From Oharaeibacter diazotrophicus (lineage in GTDB: Bacteria > Pseudomonadota > Alphaproteobacteria > Rhizobiales > Pleomorphomonadaceae), in assembly GCF_004362745.1 (NCBI RefSeq), contig NZ_SNXY01000010.1:436501-500500 (forward strand): 64,000 bases of DNA. The letters run 5' to 3'. A program made the translations under genes and the position numbers. A model generated the notes under the pieces. It was not told the DNA's origin, searched no databases, and saw nothing but the letters and a program-made list of their open reading frames with translations. Shown here piece after piece: positions 1 through 8,217 of this stretch. Each line of letters starts with the position of its first letter. Position 1 is the stretch's first letter.

Positions 1-879
1 CTCGCTCTCCTTGGCGTTGAGGATGATCGACATCACGATCGGCGCGCCGGACATGTGGGTGACGCCGTGGTCTGCGATGGCGTCGTAGATCGGCGCGGCG
101 CGGACCTGGCGCAGGCAGACGTGGGTGCCGGCCACCACCGACACCGACCATGGGAAGCACCAGCCGTTGCAGTGGAACATCGGCAGGGTCCAGAGATAGA
201 CCGCGCCGTTCTGCATGCCCGAGGTCAGCACGTTGCCCATCGCGAGCAGGTAGGCGCCGCGGTGGTGGTAGACGACGCCCTTCGGGTTCGAGGTGGTGCC
301 GGAAGTGTAGTTCAGGCTGATCGCGTCCCACTCGTCGAGCGGGAACTCGGACGTGTAGGCCTCGTCGCCCTCGGCGATCAGGGCCTCGTAGTCGAGGGTG
401 CCGAGGCTGTCGCCGGTCTGAGGGAATTCGGGATCGTCGTAGTCGATCACCAGCGGACGGACGCGGGAAAGGGCGAGGGCGTCGGCCATCACCTTGGAGA
501 ACTCGCGGTCGGTGATCAGCACCTTCGCCTCGCCGTGGTCGAGGATGAAGGCGAGGGTGGCGGCGTCGAGGCGGGTGTTGAGCGTGTTGAGCACCGCCCC
601 GCACATCGGCACGCCGTAGTGCGCCTCGATCATCGCGGGGGTGTTGGCGAGCATGACGGCGACGGTGTCGCCGCGGCCGATGCCGCGGGCGGCGAGCGCC
701 GAGCCGAGCCGGTGCGAACGGGCGCGCAGCTCGGCATAGGTCTCGCGGGCGTTGCCGTGCACGATGGCGACGCGGTCGGGGAAGACGTCGGCGGCGCGCT
801 CCAGGAAGGCGAGCGGGGTCAGCTGCTGGAAGTTGGCCGGGTTCTTGTCGAGATCGACGTCGTAGATCGTGCTTGCCAT
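1..879 (-). CDS. Acyl-CoA synthetase (AMP-binding), N-terminal part; gene runs off the window
   Basis: Adenylate-forming enzyme expected to activate a fatty or other carboxylic acid to its acyl-CoA through an acyl-adenylate. The 293 visible codons start at the ATG complementary to 877-879 and are open to the window edge, so the C-terminal part lies outside. The diagnostic P-loop of the ANL superfamily is visible (NYTSGTTSNPKGV, about residue 190), followed by the HHRG stretch and the MFHCNGW motif. The opening residues (DLDKNPANFQQLTPLAFLER) look like the medium/long-chain or methylthiopropionate (DmdB-like) acyl-CoA ligase group; the exact substrate cannot be read from the sequence. It lies downstream of the RND operon on the same strand, separated by 187 bases and a hairpin, so it is probably a separate unit. 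Confidence 0.88.
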   Translation of the reverse strand, partial: MASTIYDVDLDKNPANFQQLTPLAFLERAADVFPDRVAIVHGNARETYAELRARSHRLGSALAARGIGRGDTVAVMLANTPAMIEAHYGVPMCGAVLNTLNTRLDAATLAFILDHGEAKVLITDREFSKVMADALALSRVRPLVIDYDDPEFPQTGDSLGTLDYEALIAEGDEAYTSEFPLDEWDAISLNYTSGTTSNPKGVVYHHRGAYLLAMGNVLTSGMQNGAVYLWTLPMFHCNGWCFPWSVSVVAGTHVCLRQVRAAPIYDAIADHGVTHMSGAPIVMSIILNAKESE

Positions 880-1030
880 CGAAGGGGTCTCCCGCGGGCG
901 TTTCCCGCCCGTCCTCGACCGGAGATTTGCCGACCGGGCGCCCCGGTGTCCAGCGCGACTTCCGTCGCCCGGAAACGGAAACCCCGCCGACCCGGGAGGG
1001 CGCGACGGGGTCGGGTTCTGTCAGGGATCA

Positions 1031-1059
1031 TCCGGGCCGCCGTCTCGCGGTGGCCCGGA
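1031..1059 (-). terminator. Hairpin after the RND operon
   Basis: Perfect 8-bp arms TCCGGGCC (1031-1038) and GGCCCGGA (1052-1059) enclose a further short GC pairing. The hairpin lies 7 bases past the stop codon of the RND gene. There is no T-tract, so it may be a weak or Rho-assisted terminator. Confidence 0.4.
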
Positions 1060-1066
1060 CGCGGGA

Positions 1067-4000
1067 TCATTCGGCGGCCATCGGCAGCTCGCGCGGGTCG
1101 CTGCGCTCGTCGCCGGCGCGGCGCGGGCCGATCGGCACCACGACGGCCGGGGTCGGCACGGCGGCGGCCGCGGGGGGCGCGGCGGCCGGAGCGGGCTCCG
1201 CTTCCGCCTGCCGGACCTCTGCGGCGGGCGGAGCGGCCGGGGCCTCCTCGTCGTCGTCGGGGTCCGCGTGGTGCGGCGGGGCGTCGGCGAGGATGACCGC
1301 GTCGTGATTCGGCGCGACGCCCTCCTCGTCGCGGACGTTCGGCCGGGCGACGAGGCGGAACAGCCAGGCCACGAAGCGGCTCATGTAGTCCATGATCACG
1401 TAGACCGACGGGATGAACACCAGCGACAGCACGGTCGAGACCAGGAGGCCGCCGATCACCGCGATCGCCATCGGCGCGCGGAACTCGCCGCCCTGGCCGA
1501 CGCCGTAGGCGGCCGGCAGCATGCCGGCGGCCATGGCGATCGTGGTCATCACGATCGGCCGGGCGCGCTTGCGGCCGGCGTCGACCATGGCCTCGATCTG
1601 GTCGAGGCCGTGGCGCTCGCGCTCGACCGCGAAGTCGACCAGCATGATCGCGTTCTTTGTGACGATGCCCATCAGCATCAGGATGCCGATGATCACCGGC
1701 ATCGACAGCGCGTTGTCGGTGATCAGCAGCGCCGCCACCACGCCGCCGACCGAGAGCGGCAGCGAGGCGAGGATTGTGAGCGGCTGGAACACGCTGTTGA
1801 ACAGCAGGATCAGCACCACGAACACCATCATGATGCCCGACGCCATGGCGACGGCGAAGCCGGAGAACACCTCGGCCTGGATCTCGGCGTCGCCGGTCTC
1901 CTGCAGGCGGACGCCGGCGGGCAGGTTCTTCACCGCCGGCAGCGCCATGATCTTCTCGATGCCCTGGCCGGTGGTCCAGCCCGGCGCCATGTCGGTGCCG
2001 ACCTTGACCAGCCGCTCGCGGTCGTAGCGCTCGATGGTCGACGGGCCGTCGCCGAAGCGGACGTCGGCGACCGCGGTCAGCGGCACGGCGGTGCCCGAGG
2101 CGGTCGGCACCATCAGCGCCGACAGGGTGGCGAGGTCTCCGCGCGCGCCGTCGGCGAGCTCGACCCGGATCGGGATCTGGCGGTCGCCCACGGTGAACTT
2201 GGCGAGGTTGCCGTCGAGGTCGCCGATGGTGGCGACGCGGATCGTCTGCGAGATCGCCTCGGTGGAGACGCCGAGGTCGGCGGCGACGTCGGTCTTCGGC
2301 GCGATCCGGATCTCGGGCCGGGCGAAAGAGGCGAGGGCGGCCGGGTTGGAGAACATCGGCTCGCGGCGCATCTCCGCCTCGAGGTCGCTCGCCGCCTTGG
2401 CGACGGCGTCGCCGTCGCGGCCGAGCACGCCGACGGTGGCCTCGCGGTCGCCGCGCTCGTTGACGAAGTAGGTGCGGATGTCGGGCATGTCCGCCAGCAC
2501 GTCCTGGATGACGAGCTGCATCGTCTTCTGGGTGCGGGTGCGCTCGGTCTTCGGCACCAGATTGACGATGACGGCGGCGCGGCGCGTCTCGAGCGTGCCG
2601 GTCGGCGAGGTGCCGCCCATCACGAACACCGACTTGACCTCCGGCAGCTTGCGCAGCGCGTCGGTGATGCGGTCGGTGACGGCGGTGGTCTCCTCGAGCG
2701 GCGCGCCGGGCGGCAGCTCGACCGAGGTGACGATGCGGGACTCGTCGACGTTCGGGATGAAGCCGGTCGGCAGGTACTTGGTCGCGTCCATGGCGACCAT
2801 GAAGATCCAGATGCCGCCGACGATGGTCACCACCGGCATCACCGGCAGGTGGATCCGGCGCCGGTGGCCGTCGGCGCGGCGCCCGGCCGGGATGCGGGCG
2901 TGCCAGAGGGTGAGCTTGAGGAGGCCGGTGTAGACCTTCATCACCGGGCCGTCGTGGTGCTCCTCCGGGTGCGGCCGGCCGAGCCAGGCGCGGAAGAAGG
3001 CGATGGCGAGCGCGACCGCGCCGGCGACCGCGGCCCAGCGCGAGACGTCGCCGGCGAGCAGCCATTCCGCGCCGTCGCGGGCGAGCGCGCGGACCTTGCC
3101 CTCGCCGACGTACCAGCCGTGGGTCGCGCCCCACCAGAAGGCGGCGACGAGCAGCGCCGCGATCGGGATCGACGTCGTCAGCTTGCGGGCGAAGAAGCGC
3201 ACGAAGCCCGGATAGAGCCGGCGGCCGTCGCTGCCGTCGCCGAGCCAAGGCGAGCGCATGAAGAAGGCCGCCATCAGCGGCGTGATCAGGCGTGCGACCA
3301 AGAGCGAGAAGAACACCGCCACCGCGACCGTCAGGCCGAACTGCTTGAAATACTGACCGGCGACGCCGCCCATGAAACTGACCGGCGCGAAGATCGCGAT
3401 GATCGTCACCGAGATCGCGATCACCGCGAGGCCGATCTCGTCGGCCGCCTCCAGCGCGGCCCGGTAGGGCTTCTTGCCGTTGCGGATGTGGCGGACGATG
3501 TTCTCGATCTCGACGATGGCGTCGTCGACCAGGATGCCGGTGACGAGGGTGATGCCGAGCAGGCTGATGAGGTTCAGCGAGAAGCCGAGCGCCGACAGCG
3601 CCCAGAAGGTCGGGATCGCCGACAGCGGCAGCGCCACGGCGGCGATGGCGGTGGCGCGGACGTCGCGCAGGAACAGGAGCACCACGATGACGGCGAGCAG
3701 GGCACCCTCGACGAGGGTGTCCATGGCGCTCTCGTAGTTGCCGTAGGTGTAGACCACGCTGTCGTCGATGCGGGTCATCGCGACGTCGGGATATTGCGCC
3801 TCGAGCTCTTGGACGCGGGTGCGCACCACGTCGGACACCGAGGCGTCGCTGGCGCCCTTGGCGCGGTAGATCGCGAAGGCGACCACCGGGCGGCCGTCGA
3901 GGCGGGCGTAGGACTTCGGCTCCTCCCACTTGTCCTCGACGGTGCCGAGTTCCGACAGCCGGACCTGCCGGCCGTCGCCGAGCGCGATCCGGGTGTCGGC

Positions 4001-4726
4001 GAGGTCCTGCAGCGACTTCGCGGCGGCGAGGGTGCGGATCGCCTGATCGAGGCCGCCGAGCTCGCCCTTGCCGCCGGAAAGGTCGACGCTGGTGGCGCGC
4101 AGCTGCTCGTTGACGGCGGCGGCGGTGGTGCCGAGCGCCATCAGCCGGTCGGGATCGAGGCGGACCTGGATCTCGCGCTTGACGCCGCCCATGCGCTCGA
4201 CGCGGCCGACGCCCTTGAGGCCCTGGAGTTCGCGGATGACGACGTCGTCGACGAACCAGGACAGCTCCTCCGGCGTCTTGGCCGGCGAGGCCGCGGCATA
4301 GGTGATGATCGCCTGACCCTCGACGTCGATGCGCTCGACGATCGGCTCCTCGATCGTGCGCGGCAGGTCGCCGCGGATCTTGGCGATGGCGTCCTTGACG
4401 TCGTTGAGGGCGCGGTCGGTGTCGATCTCGAGGCGGAACTCGACCGCCGTGGTCGAGGCGCCGTCGGTGATCGTCGAGGTGACGTGCTTGACGCCGGTGA
4501 GGCCGGAGATCGAGTCCTCGACCTTCTTGGTCACCTGCGTCTCGAGCTCGGACGGCGCCGACCCGCTGTCCGTGATCGTCACCGCGATGACGGGGACGTC
4601 GATGTTCGGGAACTTGGTGATCGGCAGGTTGAGGAACGACCATACGCCCATCGCCATCAGGACGACGAACAGCAGGATCGGCGGGACCGGGTTGCGGATC
4701 GCCCAGGCGGAGAAGTTCCAGTTCAT
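1067..4726 (-). CDS. RND-family multidrug efflux permease (AcrB/HAE1-like)
   Basis: Inner-membrane proton-driven pump that, with the MFP encoded just upstream, expels hydrophobic compounds. It has 1,219 residues against about 1,040 for typical AcrB. An N-terminal TM is followed by the large periplasmic porter domain, then TM2-6 containing the proton-relay pair Asp401-Asp402 in GILVDDAIVEIEN. The second half carries the relay lysine motif VTKNAIMLVDFA. Two things are odd: an insert of about 100 residues (roughly 495-595) between TM6 and TM7, with two extra hydrophobic stretches (about 518-535 and 560-580), and a C-terminal Ala/Pro/Glu-rich tail of about 100 residues. The start overlaps the stop of the MFP gene by 4 bases (ATGA), showing translational coupling. 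No TolC-type gene is adjacent. Confidence 0.95.
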   Translation of the reverse strand: MNWNFSAWAIRNPVPPILLFVVLMAMGVWSFLNLPITKFPNIDVPVIAVTITDSGSAPSELETQVTKKVEDSISGLTGVKHVTSTITDGASTTAVEFRLEIDTDRALNDVKDAIAKIRGDLPRTIEEPIVERIDVEGQAIITYAAASPAKTPEELSWFVDDVVIRELQGLKGVGRVERMGGVKREIQVRLDPDRLMALGTTAAAVNEQLRATSVDLSGGKGELGGLDQAIRTLAAAKSLQDLADTRIALGDGRQVRLSELGTVEDKWEEPKSYARLDGRPVVAFAIYRAKGASDASVSDVVRTRVQELEAQYPDVAMTRIDDSVVYTYGNYESAMDTLVEGALLAVIVVLLFLRDVRATAIAAVALPLSAIPTFWALSALGFSLNLISLLGITLVTGILVDDAIVEIENIVRHIRNGKKPYRAALEAADEIGLAVIAISVTIIAIFAPVSFMGGVAGQYFKQFGLTVAVAVFFSLLVARLITPLMAAFFMRSPWLGDGSDGRRLYPGFVRFFARKLTTSIPIAALLVAAFWWGATHGWYVGEGKVRALARDGAEWLLAGDVSRWAAVAGAVALAIAFFRAWLGRPHPEEHHDGPVMKVYTGLLKLTLWHARIPAGRRADGHRRRIHLPVMPVVTIVGGIWIFMVAMDATKYLPTGFIPNVDESRIVTSVELPPGAPLEETTAVTDRITDALRKLPEVKSVFVMGGTSPTGTLETRRAAVIVNLVPKTERTRTQKTMQLVIQDVLADMPDIRTYFVNERGDREATVGVLGRDGDAVAKAASDLEAEMRREPMFSNPAALASFARPEIRIAPKTDVAADLGVSTEAISQTIRVATIGDLDGNLAKFTVGDRQIPIRVELADGARGDLATLSALMVPTASGTAVPLTAVADVRFGDGPSTIERYDRERLVKVGTDMAPGWTTGQGIEKIMALPAVKNLPAGVRLQETGDAEIQAEVFSGFAVAMASGIMMVFVVLILLFNSVFQPLTILASLPLSVGGVVAALLITDNALSMPVIIGILMLMGIVTKNAIMLVDFAVERERHGLDQIEAMVDAGRKRARPIVMTTIAMAAGMLPAAYGVGQGGEFRAPMAIAVIGGLLVSTVLSLVFIPSVYVIMDYMSRFVAWLFRLVARPNVRDEEGVAPNHDAVILADAPPHHADPDDDEEAPAAPPAAEVRQAEAEPAPAAAPPAAAAVPTPAVVVPIGPRRAGDERSDPRELPMAAE

Positions 4727-5919
4727 CCCTTCGCTCCCTCGCCCGCGCCGCGCACCGGCGAGACGGCGTCGCCGTCGCGCAGGAAGGTGCCCGAGCGCGC
4801 CACCACGTCCTCGCCCACCGCGAGACCCGACACGATCTCGACGAGACCGCCACCCGAAAGCCCGGTCTTCACCGGCCGCGTCTCGACCTTGCCGTCCTTC
4901 ACCACCTGCACCGCCGTCGTGTCGGCGGACGTCAGCACCGCGCCGGCCGGCAGCACGACGCCGCGGACGCGCGCGAGTTCGACCGTGCCGCGCGCGAAGG
5001 CGCCGACCCGGAGCGCCGCCGAAGCCGGCAGCGACACCCGGACCTTGCCGAGCCGCGTGGTGGCGTTCACCTCGGGCGCGACGAGGCGGATGGTGCCGGC
5101 GACGGCGGTCTCGGCGCCAGCCGGCAGCACCGCGACGGCCTGGCCGGGCCGCATCCGCGCGAGTACGGCGTCGGTGACGTCGGCGTCGAGCTCGATCTCG
5201 CCGTTCTCGGCGAGGCGGAACAGCGCGCCGGACTGGCCGGAGACGACGGCGCCAATCCGCGCCGTGCGGGCGAGCACGAGGCCGCCCTTCGGGGTGCGGA
5301 CCTCGGTGCGGTCGCGCTGCAGCTCGAGGGTGCGGCGCTGCGCGGCCGTGACGGCTCGGGCCGCCTCGGCGGCGGCGAGGCCCTGCTCGGCGGCGGCGAG
5401 GCGGGCGTTCGCGGCATCGGCGGTGGCGACGCGCTGGTCGAGGGTGTCGCGCGAGGCGACGCCCTTGTCGGTGAGGGTGCGGGTGCGCTCGAGGGCGGCG
5501 GCGGCCTGGACCGCGCTCGCCTTCGCCTCGGCGATCTGGCTGCGCGCCTGCGCGATCGCGGCGTCGGCGGAGGCGAGCTGCGAGCCGTTCTCGGCGAGCG
5601 AGATGTCGATCCGGTCGGTGGCGAGGCGGGCGAGCACGGCGCCGGCGGCGACGGTGTCGCCCTCGTCGGCGAGGATCTCCTCGATGCGCAGGCCGTCGAC
5701 GTCGGCGGCGACCTGGATCTCCTCGCGGGCGATCAGCGTGCCGGTGACGATGACGGTCGAGACCACCTCGCCGTCGGCGGCGGCGACGACGCTCACCACC
5801 GGCGGCTTGGCGGGCGCCGCCGTGGCGGCCGGTTCCTCGGCGCGCGCCGGTGCGCCGATGGCGACGGGCGCGGCGAGCGCAGCGAGGAGGAGGAGGGACG
5901 GGCGGGACATCGGCGGCAT
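4723..5919 (-). CDS. RND efflux periplasmic adaptor (membrane fusion protein)
   Basis: HlyD/AcrA-type adaptor expected to link the RND permease to an outer-membrane channel. The 398 residues begin with a signal peptide (SLLLLAALAAPVAIGAPARA), followed by a lipoyl/barrel half (VTGTLIAREEIQVAADVDG), an alpha-helical coiled-coil hairpin rich in Ala/Glu (about 120-220), and a beta-barrel/membrane-proximal domain ending with LSGGGLVEIVSGLAVGEDVV. No lipobox cysteine is seen. I chose the ATG complementary to 5917-5919; an alternative ATG is 9 bases downstream (5908-5910). It is second in the tetR-MFP-RND operon, 50 bases after tetR, and overlaps the pump gene by 4 bases. Confidence 0.92.
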   Translation of the reverse strand: MPPMSRPSLLLLAALAAPVAIGAPARAEEPAATAAPAKPPVVSVVAAADGEVVSTVIVTGTLIAREEIQVAADVDGLRIEEILADEGDTVAAGAVLARLATDRIDISLAENGSQLASADAAIAQARSQIAEAKASAVQAAAALERTRTLTDKGVASRDTLDQRVATADAANARLAAAEQGLAAAEAARAVTAAQRRTLELQRDRTEVRTPKGGLVLARTARIGAVVSGQSGALFRLAENGEIELDADVTDAVLARMRPGQAVAVLPAGAETAVAGTIRLVAPEVNATTRLGKVRVSLPASAALRVGAFARGTVELARVRGVVLPAGAVLTSADTTAVQVVKDGKVETRPVKTGLSGGGLVEIVSGLAVGEDVVARSGTFLRDGDAVSPVRGAGEGAKG

Positions 5920-5969
5920 GCGGTCGGTCTCGTTCGGGCGGGTGGCGCGCGGCGGCGGCGCGGGTCGGG

Positions 5970-6620
5970 TCACGGCGTTGCGGGTCGGGTCGGCGCGGGC
6001 AGGAGGGCCGCGGCGATCCGGCGGAGATGGGGTTCGACGGCCTCGGTGGTCAGGTCGGGCTCGAGGCCCATGCGCAGCACGAGACCGTCGGTGACGGCGA
6101 ACATCACTTGCAGGGTCCGGGCCACGTCGACGTCGGGCGCGATCTCGCCGGTCTCGATCCCGGCGGCGACGACGGCGGCGAGCGCGGCGCGCACGACCGC
6201 CTCGTTGCGGCCGAACAGGTCGCCGACGGCGGAGTTGCGCAGGCTCTCGGCGGAGATCTCCAGCATCAGGGCGCGCGACCCGGGCCGGTGCATCAGATCG
6301 AGATAGGCGAGCGCGCCGGCGACGAGGCGATCGACCAGCGGGCCGTCGCCGTGGACGAGGTCGAGCACGCCGAGGCAGCGGGCGCGCTCGTCCTCGGCGA
6401 TCGCCTCGACGATGACGTGCTTGGACGGGAAGTAGCGGTAGAGCGCGCCCGGGCTCATCCGCGCCTCGGCGCAGATGCGCTGCATCGAGGCGCCGTGGAA
6501 GCCGCTCTCGGCGAAGCACGTCCGCGCCGCGTCGAGGATGCGCGCGCGGCGCGCCTCCTGCGGCGAGGCCTCGTCGAGGTCGCCGTCGACCGGGACGGCA
6601 GCGGGGGACGCGTCGAGCAT
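5970..6620 (-). CDS. TetR-family transcriptional repressor of the efflux operon
   Basis: The 216-residue protein has the TetR N-terminal DNA-binding domain (ARRARILDAARTCFAESG, then the helix-turn-helix with MSPGALYRYFPSK) and a divergent all-helical ligand-binding domain of about 140 residues. It is the first gene of tetR-MFP-RND on the minus strand, and a 20-bp near-perfect palindrome lies 16 bases upstream of its start. The simplest reading is autorepression of the whole operon, lifted by a drug or other pump substrate. The ligand is unknown. Confidence 0.93.
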   Translation of the reverse strand: MLDASPAAVPVDGDLDEASPQEARRARILDAARTCFAESGFHGASMQRICAEARMSPGALYRYFPSKHVIVEAIAEDERARCLGVLDLVHGDGPLVDRLVAGALAYLDLMHRPGSRALMLEISAESLRNSAVGDLFGRNEAVVRAALAAVVAAGIETGEIAPDVDVARTLQVMFAVTDGLVLRMGLEPDLTTEAVEPHLRRIAAALLPAPTRPATP

Positions 6621-6635
6621 GGGCCTGGACGGAAC

Positions 6636-6655
6636 GAGAGCGAACGTTCGTTCTC
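6636..6655. promoter_or_regulatory. TetR operator palindrome
   Basis: A 20-bp inverted repeat with one mismatched pair, centred on 6645/6646 with core CGAACGTTCG, lies 16 bases before the tetR start. On the minus strand a possible -35 TTGACG (6681-6676) and a weak -10 GATGAG (6658-6653), 17 bases apart, place the operator over the -10 and transcription start, a position suited to repression. Confidence 0.65.
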
Positions 6656-6814
6656 ATCCGCCACGCCGCCGCCGCCGTCAAGCGCGCGTGCACCGCGAAG
6701 AGGGCCCGGACACGAACATGTCATCGACATGCTCGAGGAGTCGTCAACGACGGCTTCCGCGCGGAACTCCACGCCCGCGCGGGGACGGCCGCCCCAGGCG
6801 TTCGGCGCGCCCGC

Positions 6815-7006
6815 TCAGGCGTCGTGAGCCGACGGGCCGCAGCGCCAACGGCTGATCTGCCACTTCGGATGGGTGCCGATCCACTCGGCGACGGCGAACT
6901 GGCCGGAGCGGGCACAGGTCATCAGCGAGCCCTCGAAGGGCAGCCGCTCCTTCTTGCAATCGCCCGGCTGGGTCAGCAGGCACACGGTCATGACGAGTTC
7001 GATCAT
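6815..7006 (-). CDS. Small conserved-type protein, 63 residues, unknown function
   Basis: A short protein starting MIELVMTVCLL and ending with WRCGPSAHDA, with four cysteines spread along it (VCLL, GDCKKE, MTCARS, WRCG) and a Trp-rich C-terminal half (AEWIGTHPKWQISRW). A good ribosome-binding site (GAAGGA) precedes the ATG by a suitable distance. I recognise the general pattern from small uncharacterised Rhizobiales proteins but know no function. The N-terminus is hydrophobic but short, so periplasmic export is uncertain. A 10-bp-arm hairpin lies just upstream of its ribosome-binding site. Confidence 0.7.
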   Translation of the reverse strand: MIELVMTVCLLTQPGDCKKERLPFEGSLMTCARSGQFAVAEWIGTHPKWQISRWRCGPSAHDA

Positions 7007-7018
7007 GGTGAGTCCTTC

Positions 7019-7047
7019 GCATGTGCGAGATGCGCTTTCGCACATGC
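7019..7047. promoter_or_regulatory. Inverted repeat upstream of the 63-residue gene
   Basis: Perfect 10-bp arms GCATGTGCGA (7019-7028) and TCGCACATGC (7038-7047) are separated by 9 bases. The repeat lies directly upstream of the ribosome-binding site of the minus-strand small gene. It could be an operator or a 5'-UTR hairpin. Nothing else was identified between 7048 and 7286 apart from the downstream flank of the DUF1097 gene. Confidence 0.4.
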
Positions 7048-7286
7048 ACAGCGAAGGCCACGAAAACCGCTCGATCCATGCCGATCGGTCAATGCTGCAA
7101 TGCAAAACGTGCCGCCGTCGGGCGCACGGCGGGTTCAAATCGGACAAAATGTCGACGAGAGCGCGTATCGGGCGGATGTCGTTACGGTGCCGTCCCAGCG
7201 CCGCCTGCGCCACGCTGCCTGCCGGATGGGCGGTCGGCCCGAAAAACGGGCGGCCGGATCGCGGTGCGACCCGGCCGCCGGACGGT

Positions 7287-7793
7287 TCACTTGGCGAGCG
7301 CGCCGGCGACCTTGCCGGAGACGTAGCCGAACAGGCTGCCGATGATCATCGACAGCGAGATCGTCACGAACGGGCTGCTGCCCGGCGCCAGCGACGTCAG
7401 GGCGTCGAGCTTGTTGGCGAGCAGCGCGAAGCCGGCCGTCGAGGCGTAGCCGTAGACCGCCGACGGGATCTGCGCGAACACCGGCAGATGGGCGCCGGCG
7501 ATCATCACGAACACCGTGACGCCGACCCAGACCGCGGCGGTGACCGGCAGTTCGCCGATGCCGACGTTGGTGACGAGGATCAGCGCCACCGTGGCGCACA
7601 GCGAACCCCAGATGTGGGCGGGAATGTTGGTCTTCAGCGCGGCCTCGCCGCCGCCGGAATGGAAGAAGGCCGCCCAGGCGATGAAGGCCGCCCAGATCTG
7701 CAGGCCGAGGCCCCCGGCGGGGCCGAGGAAGAGATAGGTCGCGACGGCGCCGAGAACGCCGATCACGACCGCGAGCGCGGTCACGAGATTCAT
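7287..7793 (-). CDS. DUF1097-family inner-membrane protein
   Basis: A 168-residue, almost wholly hydrophobic protein with five to six predicted TM helices (for example LAVVIGVLGAVATYLFL, WGSLCATVALILVTNVG, TAAVWVGVTVFVMIAGAHLPV, VTISLSMIIGSLFGYVSGKV). The FIAWAAFFHSGGG stretch and the overall layout fit the DUF1097 family, whose biochemical role is not established. The ATG complementary to 7791-7793 follows a strong GGGAGGA ribosome-binding site. It appears monocistronic. Confidence 0.8.
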   Translation of the reverse strand: MNLVTALAVVIGVLGAVATYLFLGPAGGLGLQIWAAFIAWAAFFHSGGGEAALKTNIPAHIWGSLCATVALILVTNVGIGELPVTAAVWVGVTVFVMIAGAHLPVFAQIPSAVYGYASTAGFALLANKLDALTSLAPGSSPFVTISLSMIIGSLFGYVSGKVAGALAK

Positions 7794-8217
7794 GTTGTCC
7801 TCCCTCTCGAAGCACGGGTGGCCGTCGTCACCCGCCCAAAGGTCCGCGCCGCCGTTGTCCGGCTCGTCGTCTTCGGACCCGGCGGGCTCCCCCTGTCTCG
7901 GCCGCCCCGTGTCGATCGTCAGACTATGGTCGTAGACCGATGCTGTCACCTGCCGCGTCTGCGGCCTTTTTGCGCGTTTCCGCGGCGGCCGGCCGATCGC
8001 CGGCGACGGGGACGTCACGATTCGTGCCGGCCGGTGCGGTACGTCGACGTCCTCTGTCCGGCACCGGATCGGTCGCGTCATTAGTCTAAGTATTGGTGCG
8101 ATAAGTTATTGCCACCACTGCGGTGAAGCATACAATTTCCGCGATCTCTTCAGGGTCCGTTTACGGGTGGTGCCTAGGATCGTAGCAATGTTCAGGACCG
8201 GGTCGGGGTGGGATGAA
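7794..8217. other. Intergenic region between divergent genes
   Basis: A 424-base spacer between the DUF1097 gene (minus) and the chemoreceptor gene (plus). The left half is GC-rich and probably carries the DUF1097 promoter, which I could not pinpoint. The right part (about 8080-8165) is clearly more AT-rich and holds the chemoreceptor promoter described separately. Confidence 0.5.
8109..8136 (+). promoter_or_regulatory. Sigma-70-type promoter of the globin chemoreceptor gene
   Basis: -35 TTGCCA (8109-8114), 16-base spacer, -10 TACAAT (8131-8136) in a locally AT-rich stretch, with the first coding ATG 52 to 82 bases downstream. Confidence 0.5.

Noticed and set aside
869-6094. Antisense open frame of about 1,740 codons across the RND efflux operon
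   Set aside because: A GC-rich shadow rich in Arg, His, Asp and Gly; the minus-strand frames encode unmistakable RND and MFP proteins.
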